A stretch of DNA of 32,335 nucleotides. Source: a virus. The translations under genes and the position numbers were made by a program. Positions 9,441 through 16,822 of this stretch are shown piece after piece. Each line of letters starts with the position of its first letter. Position 1 is the first letter of the stretch. The DNA is taken from positions 1 through 32,335 of the IMG/VR virus record IMGVR_UViG_3300047564_000967. One strand, written 5' to 3'. The notes beneath the pieces are model-generated. The model worked only from the letters and a program-made list of their open reading frames with translations. It made no database searches and was not told the DNA's origin.

Positions 9441-9865
9441 TAGTACCCATATTCGGCAATTGCTGCATAAATCATTTCTGCATCACCACTGTTATCAAAC
9501 TGCGCAATTTTGCGCAGTGTAGATGCAAGAGTTGGTTCTTGTGATGGAAGGTTTAATGCGTCACTTCCTGGTCCAGCGCCAAAGTCAACACCAGATGTAA
9601 TTGGTTCGTTTGGTCGCATAGTTGGAGCAAATAATGCTGTTGGCATTTCCATTGGCACTGACGGCGCACTTGGCATTCTTGATGTTCCAGCCATAGGAGC
9701 AGCAGTTTGTTGGTCGTAAGTAGCCTGTCCTTCACCATAAGGAAGTCCTGACATGTACCTAGCGCCTTGTGCTGGTCCACCATCTGTGCGCTGCGATAGC
9801 GCACCAGGACCCGATGTAGGTGCAGGCATGTCTGGCTTGCGGTATCCGCCTCTTGTTTCAGCCAT
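9440..9865 (-). CDS. Conserved Gly/Pro-rich actinophage protein
   Basis: 141 residues. The N-terminus, MAETRGGYRKPDMPAPTSGP followed by GALSQRTDGGPAQGARYMSG, belongs to a family I recognise from virion operons of many actinobacterial phages, where it sits beside the portal; its function is unknown. Residues 1-110 are Pro, Gly, Ala and Met rich and probably disordered, while the last 30 (EPTLASTLRKIAQFDNSGDA) can form a helix. No cysteines, signal peptide or membrane span. TAATG overlaps join it to both neighbours. A structural or portal-associated role is the simplest inference. Confidence 0.7.
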   Translation of the reverse strand: MAETRGGYRKPDMPAPTSGPGALSQRTDGGPAQGARYMSGLPYGEGQATYDQQTAAPMAGTSRMPSAPSVPMEMPTALFAPTMRPNEPITSGVDFGAGPGSDALNLPSQEPTLASTLRKIAQFDNSGDAEMIYAAIAEYGY

Positions 9866-10110
9866 TAGTCATCATCCTCATCATCATATGGAATATTATC
9901 AATCTTGTTTGGTAGGTCTGGAATAATCCAGTTAGGATAAGATTCAACACTTTGAATCATTGATAACGCAATTGCTTCAGAAAATCCTGCTACACGTAGC
10001 GCCTTAAAATACTCATTAATTGCAATACAGTGCTTTTCTAGTGGAGAGTAATCATCACTAAGAACTGTCTGTACTTTTGTTTTACGTACTGGCTTCTTAC
10101 GTGCTGCCAT
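9865..10110 (-). CDS. Small conserved virion-operon protein
   Basis: 81 residues with strong charge separation: a basic N-terminus (MAARKKPVRKTKVQ) and an acidic C-terminus (YDDEDDD). The middle (LEKHCIAINEYFKALRVAGF) is helical. I recognise this as a small protein commonly found just after the portal gene in actinobacterial phages, but I know of no proven function. The gap to the portal stop is only 11 bases, with a GAAGGG ribosome site inside it, and its own stop overlaps the next start (TAATG). Confidence 0.65.
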   Translation of the reverse strand: MAARKKPVRKTKVQTVLSDDYSPLEKHCIAINEYFKALRVAGFSEAIALSMIQSVESYPNWIIPDLPNKIDNIPYDDEDDD

Positions 10111-10121
10111 GATTATCCCTT

Positions 10122-11867
10122 CTATAATACTTGCTGTTGTCTAATCTGTGCCGAGCCTGATGCTTCACCGCTTGAACTCAAACGGCTAAGAAGCATTTGC
10201 AAATCTGGTCGTGCTTGTGCAGGAGCGCCTCCTACTGGAGCGCCAGGAGCAGAGGGGACGGGTTGCTCAACTGGAGCACCAGCAGGAGGATTCTCTGGTG
10301 TAAACACTTCCTCGATAACATCCTCAATTTGTCTACCCTCTTTACGTCCCTTAATTGCCAAGGCAATCTTCTGAATGATAGGTAGTGGGTCTTGTCCCTG
10401 AGAAGCCATCTGTGGAATTGTTTGTGTATATGCTTGCAGAGAACCAATGAGAGCCTTACGAAGTTTTTCAACTTCAATCTTCTCTTGTTCCTGTGTGACG
10501 TTAATGCCAAACGGCATTTCTCGTTGAGCCAAGTCAACGGAAATTAAATCGCCACCCAATGCTTGAAGCATAAAAATAAGTCCCTGTGCTGGATTAAGTC
10601 CAGCCAGCATGCCGTAGCGTACATCTGCAGAATAGTCGCCCTTAATATTCTTAGATGGTGTGTACTCAAGTGCATATGGTGCACCAGCATCTACGCCACG
10701 AATTGTTTTCTTTTCATCAAATACTGTTTCATCAACTTCAAAGCAGATTGAAATAACATTCTTAAGTGCTGAAGCAAAGATAGCCTGAGCAGACTTAACC
10801 TGCGTATCGAATCCACCCATGAGTGCTTGCACACCCTGACCAGTAATAATTGAAGCATCAACATTACCGCTACGAGATTCTGGATAGCGTGTTCCTGTAC
10901 GTAGTTCCTGTTGCAAAACTTGCTGTGAGTTAAACGCTCCAGCAGGAATAGGAAGTTCTACGCGGCGAACACCAGCAGGGTTATTTGTACGGATGACACC
11001 ATCGCCACCAAACTCAAACTCTTGAACATCGCTAGGCAAAACAAGTGGTGCTTGTACTGACTTTTCTGCTGCTTCCATTGCAAGTAATGCAAAACGATTT
11101 CGAAGCAATTGAATACCAAGTACATCATCAAACTGTCCACGCATTTCGCCATCGATAGATGGACGACGTGCAATGTGAACTAGCATTTTCTTTATTGGAT
11201 TAACCGCTGTTGATACTGCGTAGTTTTTACGGTCTGGAACATAAATTACAGACTGTTCTTTATCATAGTATCGAATAACAGTTAGATAACTATTCATGTC
11301 TTGCTCATAGCCATCTTTACCAAGAATGCCTTCTTCGTGCTCAGGGAACTGAGACACTAATTCGGCAACTGTCATACGGTATTTCTTAGCAAAAGCAATG
11401 CAGCGTCCATAGCGGTCATACTCTGGGTAAGCACCTACAGGGTTTTCTATGCGAACACGCGGCAGTTTTGCCTCTTCGTCGAATTCAATAATGAAAGGGA
11501 CGAAACCAAATGTGAGATACCAGTCTGCACCAGTATACATCTGCACTTGTAAATCTGAATTAATGAAATAGTTTGCAGCAATACGGGTACGAGTGTCAGC
11601 AAACTTACGTGACTTATCCTCAACCTGGTTAATTGCAGAGCAGTTAATCGCTGGAAGCGGAGCCATAACTTCAGATAGGTCTCGTGCAACAACATCAATA
11701 AAGTTTGCTACTACGTTTGCATCTACTCCTTCTGGAAAGAAGTCAGGATAAACGCTAGAGATTTGACCACGACGTACTGCTAGGACATCTTCATGTCTAG
11801 AATCGCGCTCGCGGGCGCGGTGTTTTAGCGACTCAACACGCGCCGCAATCTGCTTAACTGATAACAT
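10122..11867 (-). CDS. Portal protein
   Basis: 581 residues, the usual length for a phage portal, which forms the dodecameric DNA channel at one capsid vertex. The N-terminal half has portal-like features: LSEVMAPLPAINCSAINQVE, then the ADWYLTFGFVPFIIEFDEEA strand region near residues 115-135 and RIENPVGAYPEYDRYGRCIA near 137-157. The long helical middle (FALLAMEAAEKSVQAPLVLP, about 265-285) is followed by the segment QVKSAQAIFASALKNVISIC near 360. The C-terminus is Pro/Ala-rich and then Ser/Gln-rich. It follows the terminase and a small basic protein in the standard packaging order. ATG at 11867 has an AGGA ribosome site. Confidence 0.85.
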   Translation of the reverse strand: MLSVKQIAARVESLKHRARERDSRHEDVLAVRRGQISSVYPDFFPEGVDANVVANFIDVVARDLSEVMAPLPAINCSAINQVEDKSRKFADTRTRIAANYFINSDLQVQMYTGADWYLTFGFVPFIIEFDEEAKLPRVRIENPVGAYPEYDRYGRCIAFAKKYRMTVAELVSQFPEHEEGILGKDGYEQDMNSYLTVIRYYDKEQSVIYVPDRKNYAVSTAVNPIKKMLVHIARRPSIDGEMRGQFDDVLGIQLLRNRFALLAMEAAEKSVQAPLVLPSDVQEFEFGGDGVIRTNNPAGVRRVELPIPAGAFNSQQVLQQELRTGTRYPESRSGNVDASIITGQGVQALMGGFDTQVKSAQAIFASALKNVISICFEVDETVFDEKKTIRGVDAGAPYALEYTPSKNIKGDYSADVRYGMLAGLNPAQGLIFMLQALGGDLISVDLAQREMPFGINVTQEQEKIEVEKLRKALIGSLQAYTQTIPQMASQGQDPLPIIQKIALAIKGRKEGRQIEDVIEEVFTPENPPAGAPVEQPVPSAPGAPVGGAPAQARPDLQMLLSRLSSSGEASGSAQIRQQQVL

Positions 11868-11892
11868 TATTGTCCTAACGATTGATTAAAAA

Positions 11893-12360
11893 TTACTTAG
11901 ACTTAAGTGCGCTCTTACCAAGGCGAGTGCGATTGGCACGCGCTGGGGTAGCGTTTTTGATTATATCTGTCTTCATTTTGCTAGCATTCTGTCCAGCATT
12001 CTTCTTAGATACAGGCTTATTTGCAGCCTTAAGTCCACGAGCGTTAGCCTTTATTTCTGCTTTAGTAAGAGGTTTAGCAAGACGTTCATTTTCTTTTTGT
12101 GCTTGCTTTACACCTGATGTTGGATAAAATTTAGAATTGCTCTTTTTCATTTCAGCAGACGGCTTGGTCGAAACATTCTTGCTTACCTTACTGTGTAGTT
12201 TAGGGTGAGCGTTAGATGGAATCATTAATTTGCCTTTTGGAGTAGATGCAGTACTCTTTGAGATTTTATCACGACTTTTCTTTGCTGCATTACTTGCAAG
12301 TTTCTTTGCAACTAATCTAGCAGCGGCTGCTGCGGCTGCTCCTACGAGTGGTGCTGGCAT
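11893..12360 (-). CDS. Highly basic Lys/Ala-rich protein (histone-H1-like composition)
   Basis: 155 residues with about 30 Lys and 7 Arg against about 6 acidic residues, so strongly positive throughout. The N-terminus is an Ala-rich helix (VGAAAAAAARLVAKKLASNA), and the rest is Lys/Ser/Ala/Asn-rich and probably disordered. No cysteines, signal peptide or recognised domain. It sits exactly between terminase and portal with short gaps of 9 and 25 bases. Its composition suggests nucleic-acid binding, for example condensing DNA in the head or a carried-in virion protein. It is unlikely to be a classic small terminase, because no helix-turn-helix is visible and a possible DNA-binding domain is already at the terminase N-terminus. 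Confidence 0.6.
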   Translation of the reverse strand: MPAPLVGAAAAAAARLVAKKLASNAAKKSRDKISKSTASTPKGKLMIPSNAHPKLHSKVSKNVSTKPSAEMKKSNSKFYPTSGVKQAQKENERLAKPLTKAEIKANARGLKAANKPVSKKNAGQNASKMKTDIIKNATPARANRTRLGKSALKSK

Positions 12361-12369
12361 AATGATTTC

Positions 12370-14256
12370 CTAACCGAATTGTTCTTGCCACTGCTCTTGG
12401 TATGCAGCATCAAGGTTGATTGATTGACGTTTTGATAGTTGCGCCTTAGTAGCCCAACGGTTTTCTTTGTAGCGGCTAGTAAATGAAGACGCTTGCATTA
12501 GTTCTTTTGCCCTAAGTACGGCAAACCATAAAGCCATAACGCAGTCGGTCTTGCCCTTAGTGTTTGGCTTCCATGTCATCAACTGTTGAAGTAGGGCTTT
12601 CATACCCTCAGAACCTTCAGTAGATGGGAACTCTATTGAGTTGTTGTTTTGGAACTTGCCTTCACGCATTGTTCCAAAGAACGTAGACATAGATGCTACG
12701 CCCATATTTGTGTCCCATTTATTCTTACCAGTAAAGTGTGGCTTTAAGTCACAGCCATACTGGGCAAGCCAGTTGCGCAAATCATCATCTAGGGCATAGC
12801 CCTTCTGGTGTGCGTTAATCTCAACACGCAACTCATTAGGTCGGTGTGTAATAACCAACTCTTCAATTGTGTTTCTAATTTTTGCAGGTGTAGGCTCTGA
12901 CATGTTTACACAGTCAAGCACATATATACGGCTATCAGCAGCGTTATAATTAATTACCACGAATGCTGAGTTACCAGTCATTGCTGGGTCAAAGCCGATA
13001 ATGGTATAGCCACTAACTCGGTCTGGATGTCCAGGCTTATTTGGGTCTAGTGGACCACGCTTACGCATGCCATTGACACAGCCTTGCACCAAAGGTGCTG
13101 AGAAGATTGCATCCTCAGTTACATCCTCTTGCTGGTAGACAAGCGCCCAAGTAGAGGCAGTAACTTCACCGCGTCTTTTATTAAGGGCTTCGCCGTTCCA
13201 CTTAGGATATAAACCATCTTCATCTGGAGTATCTTCATCTCCGTCCCAAGGAATATCAGACCTACCCCAAAGGGTTACCCAGTTTTTAACTTTATCTTTA
13301 TACTCAAGAACTGCTGGCATACCCATATAGGTAAAGGGGCTTTTGCCATTAGACCAGTACTTTGGGTCTCTTAACTCTTTATAGAAATCTGTGGGCGCAA
13401 TTCGCGTTCCCACTATAAGCAGTTTACCGTTCTTGCCCAGACGGGTAATAACTTCTTTCTGTAGCCAGTTAATCTGCTTCTCATACTCATGGGCGTTAGC
13501 CGTAGTGATGCAGTCGTCCAAAATAATCAGGTCGGCACGAGCACCGTAAATCTGACCACCCATACCTAGGGCTTGGATAGTCGGGTCCTTCTCAGATGAA
13601 TCACGCGCATCGCCACCAAGGTAGACGGTATCTACACGCCAGGTGTCTGCGTCACCCTTCCAGCCGCCTTCAGGACCGAACGTATTCTGCATCTTGGCGT
13701 AACGAGGGTGGGACAACCGATTCTTAATTGAGTATACAAACTCGCGTGCTTTGTTCAACGTCTTGGAGACCACGATGATGCGGACGTTAGAGTTGATGGC
13801 GATACGGTAGGTCGAATAGTTCACCGTGACCACAGTGGACTTGGCATGCTCAGGAGGCACGTTTATCAATAGGCGAGTCTGGTCGCCTGGGTCATAGGTC
13901 ATAGAAGGGTGGAGCCACGAAGGTTCGCGCCCTTCAATCAAGTCAATCCAGTCTTGGTGATGGGGAAATACCTTCGACCCCAAAAACATTTCAGAGAACT
14001 GGGCAAATGTTATATCTTCCTTGGGGATACCAAGGGCTTTGATAGAGTTGCTCTTGGCATCCTCTTTGGCTTGCTCAAGCCTACGGGCAAAGTCTGCATC
14101 TCTGTATATCCAGATGCGGGCGGTATCGGGCTTTGAGCCTACCTTTTCCATCGCCTTTGCCAACGACATTCCCTCAGCCACGTGAAGGAGAACCTGCTCC
14201 TTGGCTTGCTTGGTCTTGGCAGTCTTGGGGTTAGTCGCCCCCTTTTCAAACGTCAT
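12370..14256 (-). CDS. terL: Terminase large subunit
   Basis: 628 residues; ATP-driven packaging motor and headful nuclease. Residues about 20-60 form a helix-turn-helix-like segment (GMSLAKAMEKVGSKPDTARI), suggesting a fused DNA-recognition domain that may replace a small subunit. The ATPase shows a variant Walker A (PPEHAKST, 134-141), Walker B (LIILDD, 243-248) and a coupling motif (GTR, 282-284). The nuclease shows GFDPAMTG (D421), VEINAHQKG (E477) and KTDCVMALWF (D569), consistent with an acidic RNase H-like site. It is the first gene of the leftward operon; AGGGGG precedes ATG 14256. A promoter lies about 115 bases upstream. Confidence 0.93.
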   Translation of the reverse strand: MTFEKGATNPKTAKTKQAKEQVLLHVAEGMSLAKAMEKVGSKPDTARIWIYRDADFARRLEQAKEDAKSNSIKALGIPKEDITFAQFSEMFLGSKVFPHHQDWIDLIEGREPSWLHPSMTYDPGDQTRLLINVPPEHAKSTVVTVNYSTYRIAINSNVRIIVVSKTLNKAREFVYSIKNRLSHPRYAKMQNTFGPEGGWKGDADTWRVDTVYLGGDARDSSEKDPTIQALGMGGQIYGARADLIILDDCITTANAHEYEKQINWLQKEVITRLGKNGKLLIVGTRIAPTDFYKELRDPKYWSNGKSPFTYMGMPAVLEYKDKVKNWVTLWGRSDIPWDGDEDTPDEDGLYPKWNGEALNKRRGEVTASTWALVYQQEDVTEDAIFSAPLVQGCVNGMRKRGPLDPNKPGHPDRVSGYTIIGFDPAMTGNSAFVVINYNAADSRIYVLDCVNMSEPTPAKIRNTIEELVITHRPNELRVEINAHQKGYALDDDLRNWLAQYGCDLKPHFTGKNKWDTNMGVASMSTFFGTMREGKFQNNNSIEFPSTEGSEGMKALLQQLMTWKPNTKGKTDCVMALWFAVLRAKELMQASSFTSRYKENRWATKAQLSKRQSINLDAAYQEQWQEQFG

Positions 14257-14368
14257 CTAGCCCCCTAGTTATGGACAGTATTCACCTGCCTTGTAGCAGT
14301 TTAGTACAGTCTATAGTAACAGAGTGAAGAAGGCTCTAAAAAGACTTCTGAACTATTTTACTATCTAC

Positions 14369-14396
14369 TATATATTAATCCGTTCAAATAGGTCAA
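14369..14396 (-). promoter_or_regulatory. Sigma70-like promoter for the packaging/virion operon
   Basis: Read leftward: a -35 box TTGACC (14396 to 14391), a 16-base spacer and a -10 box TATATA (14374 to 14369). This would start transcription near 14362 and give a leader of roughly 105 bases before the terminase ATG. It is the best hexamer pair in the divergent region. Whether host or phage sigma factor uses it cannot be told. Confidence 0.5.
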
Positions 14397-14509
14397 ACGA
14401 ACACTTTCTATAGAACTATTTACAAAACTGCAGGTCAGACTAGGGGAGTACTACTGTACGGAAATATTTTAGGTAGAGATACACTACTATATTAGCAATC
14501 ATATTTAAC

Positions 14510-14593
14510 AGTCTGGGGTCATTTAGACCCACAGACAGTTAGTCTGCGACTCAGTTGTACTGTAGTCTGTCACGCTGGATAGACAACAGTCTG
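14510..14593 (+). repeat. Four AGTCTG boxes (iteron-like)
   Basis: AGTCTG begins at 14510, 14541, 14564 and 14588, so the last three are spaced by 23 and 24 bases. The first and last copies extend to an identical 12-mer, AACAGTCTGGGG (14507-14518 and 14585-14596). An inverted copy, CAGACT, lies at 14436-14441. The spacing of about two helical turns suggests protein-binding sites, but chance cannot be excluded for a hexamer. Confidence 0.45.
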
Positions 14594-14747
14594 GGGCGGG
14601 AATAAACCTAAAGGTACTGCGCCCAGTTTAACTGCATATACTGCGGGCAGTTGCATGGTCTGTATCTATAGGTCTCCTTCCTTGTCAAGTTCATAGACGC
14701 TTCGCATTCCTTGACAATTCCCTCCGACCTATGATGGTCTGGATTCT

Positions 14748-14768
14748 GTAGTTAGAAATCCTAACTAC
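14748..14768 (+). promoter_or_regulatory. Perfect 8-bp palindrome before first rightward gene
   Basis: GTAGTTAG (14748-14755) and CTAACTAC (14761-14768) are exact inverted repeats around a 5-base centre. The ribosome site GGAAAGG follows at once, and the ATG at 14781 is 12 bases from the palindrome. It could be a repressor operator or a 5' RNA hairpin that protects or gates the early message. Confidence 0.5.
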
Positions 14769-14780
14769 GGAAAGGTAACT

Positions 14781-14939
14781 ATGTCTAGTTTAGAGTGCAC
14801 TTGGAACCACGCGACTAACGAGTTCCATGCAGTACCAGCAGGTAGCAATTGCCCACTATGCAGTAACCAAGCATGGGCGTGTGCCCAATGCGACTACCGC
14901 TACTGCGAATCGCCAACCTGTGAATGGGAGAATGTATGA
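14781..14939 (+). CDS. Small cysteine-rich (zinc-ribbon-like) protein
   Basis: 52 residues, first gene of the rightward operon. It carries CPLC (residues 24-27) and then three more cysteines in ACAQCDYRYCESPTC, enough for one or two metal sites; the spacing suggests a treble-clef or zinc-ribbon fold. It starts at ATG 14781 after GGAAAGG. The final codons are shared with the next gene (ATGA overlap at 14936-14939). Function unknown; a DNA-, RNA- or protein-binding early protein is plausible. Confidence 0.6.
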   Translation: MSSLECTWNHATNEFHAVPAGSNCPLCSNQAWACAQCDYRYCESPTCEWENV

Positions 14940-15469
14940 GCGAGTCACTAGGTATGAGCGTCACCAATGAATGCTATGAGTGCATGGTGATAGCCCGTGA
15001 TACTGCGGAGGGTTTCCCTCCCAGCCAATGTCAGTCCTGCATAGATGACGCAGAGGCTAGAGCAGATGACAATGCTTGGAATCTGCATGAGGACGACAGG
15101 CTAGGTGAAGGTCACTGCCTGTCTATAGATACAAGTGACGCTCCCTCGGCAAGCGAGTGGGTCGCGTCAGAAACATATATCAAGCCACAAACAAGGAGAG
15201 CACAGATGGTAGAAAGATGGGACGAAAACCTCAAGTTAATAGAACTCGCTGTGAAGTTCATAGACACAGACGAACCAGTAACGCGTAGCGAGTTCTTGCC
15301 ACCAATCGCACAACTCATAGACGGAGGTGTCTATGAAGAATACTGGGAACTAGACGACCAGCGCCAACGCGCTAGGGAAGTTCAATGTCACTGGTGCAAT
15401 CTGCTTACCCCAAAAGCATTCAACGATTGCCAAGCATGTGACCGACCACTAGAATTGAATGTCAGATAG
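14936..15469 (+). CDS. Protein with N- and C-terminal CxxC pairs, function unknown
   Basis: 177 residues, with paired cysteines at both ends: CYEC plus CQSC near residues 13-35 and CHWC plus CQAC near 151-172. The middle is acidic and helical (ERWDENLKLIELAVKFIDTD). Each pair set could bind one zinc. I prefer the ATG at 14936, which overlaps the previous stop as ATGA and follows GGGAG at the right distance; an upstream ATG at 14924 would add four residues. A strong hairpin lies just after the stop. I do not recognise the family. Confidence 0.65.
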   Translation: MSESLGMSVTNECYECMVIARDTAEGFPPSQCQSCIDDAEARADDNAWNLHEDDRLGEGHCLSIDTSDAPSASEWVASETYIKPQTRRAQMVERWDENLKLIELAVKFIDTDEPVTRSEFLPPIAQLIDGGVYEEYWELDDQRQRAREVQCHWCNLLTPKAFNDCQACDRPLELNVR

Positions 15470-15481
15470 GCATTCAAAGCA

Positions 15482-15511
15482 GGCAAGCCCGTCGCCTTTG
15501 GCGGGCTTGCC
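15482..15511 (+). terminator. Strong GC hairpin between early genes
   Basis: GGCAAGCCCG (15482-15491) and CGGGCTTGCC (15502-15511) form a perfect 10-bp stem with a 10-base loop. No T-run follows, so it may be a weak terminator, an RNase processing site or an mRNA stabiliser separating the first two genes from the next. Confidence 0.55.
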
Positions 15512-15550
15512 AGCCAGTAAGTAATCAACTAACTAACTAAGGAGAAGCAA

Positions 15551-15898
15551 GTGAAGAACGAAATCAGCATCACAGGTACAATCAAGAATGTAAAGACATA
15601 TACAAACGAGCGTGGAACATTGCTTACAGGCTGGTTTGACCAACGCGATACATCACGCACATCAGATGGAACTGCAGACCGACAGGTATATGTAGTCGGC
15701 ATGAATGTAGTTGCACTAGATGATTCCACTGTAAGTGAAATCCTAGGTGCAACCAAGGCAGGAACAGAAGCCTCAATGCCAATCACAATCACAGGACGCA
15801 TGGTCACTCGCTTTGACCGCCGTCCTAATGTGCCTCGTGAAAAGCAGTACGCACCAACACTTCAGTTGGAAGTACATGCTGTAGAGGTTCACGCTTAA
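15551..15898 (+). CDS. Small beta-rich protein, possible OB-fold/SSB-like
   Basis: 115 residues, predicted mostly beta strand. It opens with ISITGTIKNVKTYTNERG, where a strand-turn-strand start is typical of OB folds, and ends with a strand pair (TITGRMVTRFD, then TLQLEVHAVEVHA). The Asp/Arg-rich RDTSRTSDGTADRQ loop could contact nucleic acid. The acidic tail usual in single-strand-binding proteins is absent, so an SSB role is only a guess. Start is GTG 15551 after AAGGAG. It forms its own unit, with a hairpin before it and a strong terminator after it, which suggests separate expression at high level. Confidence 0.5.
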   Translation: MKNEISITGTIKNVKTYTNERGTLLTGWFDQRDTSRTSDGTADRQVYVVGMNVVALDDSTVSEILGATKAGTEASMPITITGRMVTRFDRRPNVPREKQYAPTLQLEVHAVEVHA

Positions 15899-15905
15899 AG
15901 ACAAA

Positions 15906-15949
15906 ACAGGTGGGTGGCAGAGATGTCACTCACCTGTCTCTCTTTTTTT
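15906..15949 (+). terminator. Rho-independent terminator
   Basis: ACAGGTGGGTG (15906-15916) pairs with CACTCACCTGT (15927-15937) in an 11-bp stem with one G-T wobble and a 10-base loop. It is followed by CTCTC and seven Ts (15943-15949). It directly follows the stop of the 115-residue gene, so that gene is probably expressed at a different level from what follows. Confidence 0.85.
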
Positions 15950-16009
15950 GACGGGCATTCCCGTATAAGTACAGACTAATGTGAGTCCATTATAATTCTA
16001 GGAGAGATT

Positions 16010-16183
16010 ATGTATCTATCAGCAACAGAAGTGCTAGGTATTACTATAGCCCTAGCCTCATCTATATTCATTATGGTACTAACTACCATTGCAAACTACA
16101 GATTGCAGCAGGATAATAAACTGCTACGCCTAAGACTAAAGACTAACCGTAGATATTGGGAGGCAAGGGTAAACCACAGATGA
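16010..16183 (+). CDS. Small single-span membrane protein
   Basis: 57 residues. One hydrophobic segment (residues about 8-29, VLGITIALASSIFIMVLTTI) is followed by a basic helical tail with QQDNKLLRLRLKTNRR, so the tail is probably cytoplasmic. ATG 16010 follows AGGAGAG. A consensus TATAAT at 15991-15996 lies just upstream but too near the ribosome site to be an ordinary promoter for this gene. The stop overlaps the next start. Function unknown. Confidence 0.6.
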   Translation: MYLSATEVLGITIALASSIFIMVLTTIANYRLQQDNKLLRLRLKTNRRYWEARVNHR

Positions 16184-16398
16184 TGAATCTAAAGACAGCA
16201 GTAGCAAACCTGCAAGTATCTACAGTTGCATTGCCATTTGCCCATGGTCTAGACCTATATGAGACCATGGTATTTGATGAGCGTGACATGGAAGTAGAAC
16301 CATTTACCCGTAGGTATCAGACCTATGACTCTGCGGAAGCAGGTCATCAGGACACAGTAAACGAGATAGAATCTACCATGAGAGATGCACGACTATGA
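16180..16398 (+). CDS. Small hypothetical protein
   Basis: 72 residues from the ATG at 16180, which overlaps the previous stop (ATGA); the next codon, 16183, is also ATG. A longer version from TTG 16156 is possible but lacks a good ribosome site. The sequence is acidic in its second half (DERDMEVEPFTRRYQTYD) and has no cysteine or membrane span. The stop overlaps the next start as ATGA. Not recognised. Confidence 0.5.
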   Translation: MMNLKTAVANLQVSTVALPFAHGLDLYETMVFDERDMEVEPFTRRYQTYDSAEAGHQDTVNEIESTMRDARL

Positions 16399-16505
16399 GT
16401 ATGGATTTTAGAATACAGTGCACTACATGTTGGCAAGCAACCAAGCATGATGCTTTAGATTCAGGAGACAACCTAATATGCGACAAGTGCGGAGCGAAAC
16501 TATGA
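16395..16505 (+). CDS. 36-residue zinc-ribbon mini-protein
   Basis: Only 36 residues, with two cysteine pairs: CTTC (residues 9-12) and CDKC (29-32), separated by 16 residues, the classic four-Cys zinc ribbon. It is held in the operon by ATGA overlaps on both sides, which argues that it is translated. The whole protein is essentially one zinc knuckle. Binding to nucleic acid or to a host protein is the likely mode, but the target is unknown. Confidence 0.6.
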   Translation: MSMDFRIQCTTCWQATKHDALDSGDNLICDKCGAKL

Positions 16506-16681
16506 CACCGAATGAAATCATGAAGATACGAGCCAAGGCTGCAAGTTATGCACAAACATTTCTTGCTAACAAATACTATGATGAGTACAAGGAATTGTAT
16601 GACGCATACTTAACCAATCGTGGTATCAGTATACGTAGACGTAAAGTTATAGTAGATGAGAGGACAGTTACTAATGAGTGA
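16502..16681 (+). CDS. Small basic helical protein
   Basis: 59 residues from ATG 16502 (ATGA overlap with the previous stop). The N-terminal two-thirds is an amphipathic helix (MKIRAKAASYAQTFLANKYY) and the C-terminus is basic (ISIRRRKVIVDERTV). No cysteines. The longer in-frame start at 16478 would overlap more of the previous gene and is less likely. Not recognised. Confidence 0.5.
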   Translation: MTPNEIMKIRAKAASYAQTFLANKYYDEYKELYDAYLTNRGISIRRRKVIVDERTVTNE

Positions 16682-16805
16682 GCCACGTGAAGAAGACGAC
16701 ATAGCGCTAGACAAAGACCAAGAGTGTGAGGATTGTGGTTGCTTTATCTGGGAGTGCGTATGCAATGAACCAGATGAGCCATTTGATGTAGTATATGCAG
16801 ACTAA
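16674..16805 (+). CDS. 43-residue acidic Cys-rich protein
   Basis: A 43-residue protein with five cysteines in CEDCGCFIWECVC (residues 18-30) and otherwise Asp/Glu-rich sequence. The cluster could hold zinc or an iron-sulfur centre. It overlaps the previous gene by eight bases. Very acidic Cys-rich mini-proteins are often inhibitors or DNA mimics, but nothing here proves that. Confidence 0.5.
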   Translation: MSEPREEDDIALDKDQECEDCGCFIWECVCNEPDEPFDVVYAD

Positions 16806-16822
16806 TCTAAGTTAGGAGCGCC

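Larger units (their letters stand above)
14257..14780. other. Divergent intergenic control region, candidate origin
   Basis: 524 bases without a supported gene, between the leftward packaging operon and the rightward early operon. The part nearest terminase is AT-rich (about 14340-14400). The middle has repeated AGTCTG boxes and small inverted repeats: GGGTC/GACCC at 14516-14530, CAGAC/GTCTG at 14532-14546, and AACTGC/GCAGTT at 14630-14652. The right part holds a TTGACA box (14711-14716) with TATGAT 13 bases on, too close for a standard promoter, and a perfect palindrome at 14748-14768. No tRNA-like fold was recognised. Divergent promoters plus repeats make this the likeliest switch or origin site. 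Confidence 0.5.

Noticed and set aside
14257-14780. tRNA or small RNA gene in the divergent region
   Set aside because: No T-loop GGTTCRANNCC motif or cloverleaf pairing recognised; only short inverted repeats.
15991-15996. Consensus TATAAT as a promoter for the gene at 16010
   Set aside because: A start site would fall within the ribosome-binding site, and no -35 box lies at the right distance.
16010-16805. Toxin-antitoxin module in the small ORF cluster
   Set aside because: Gene shapes do not pair as toxin plus antitoxin, and no known family motif is seen.
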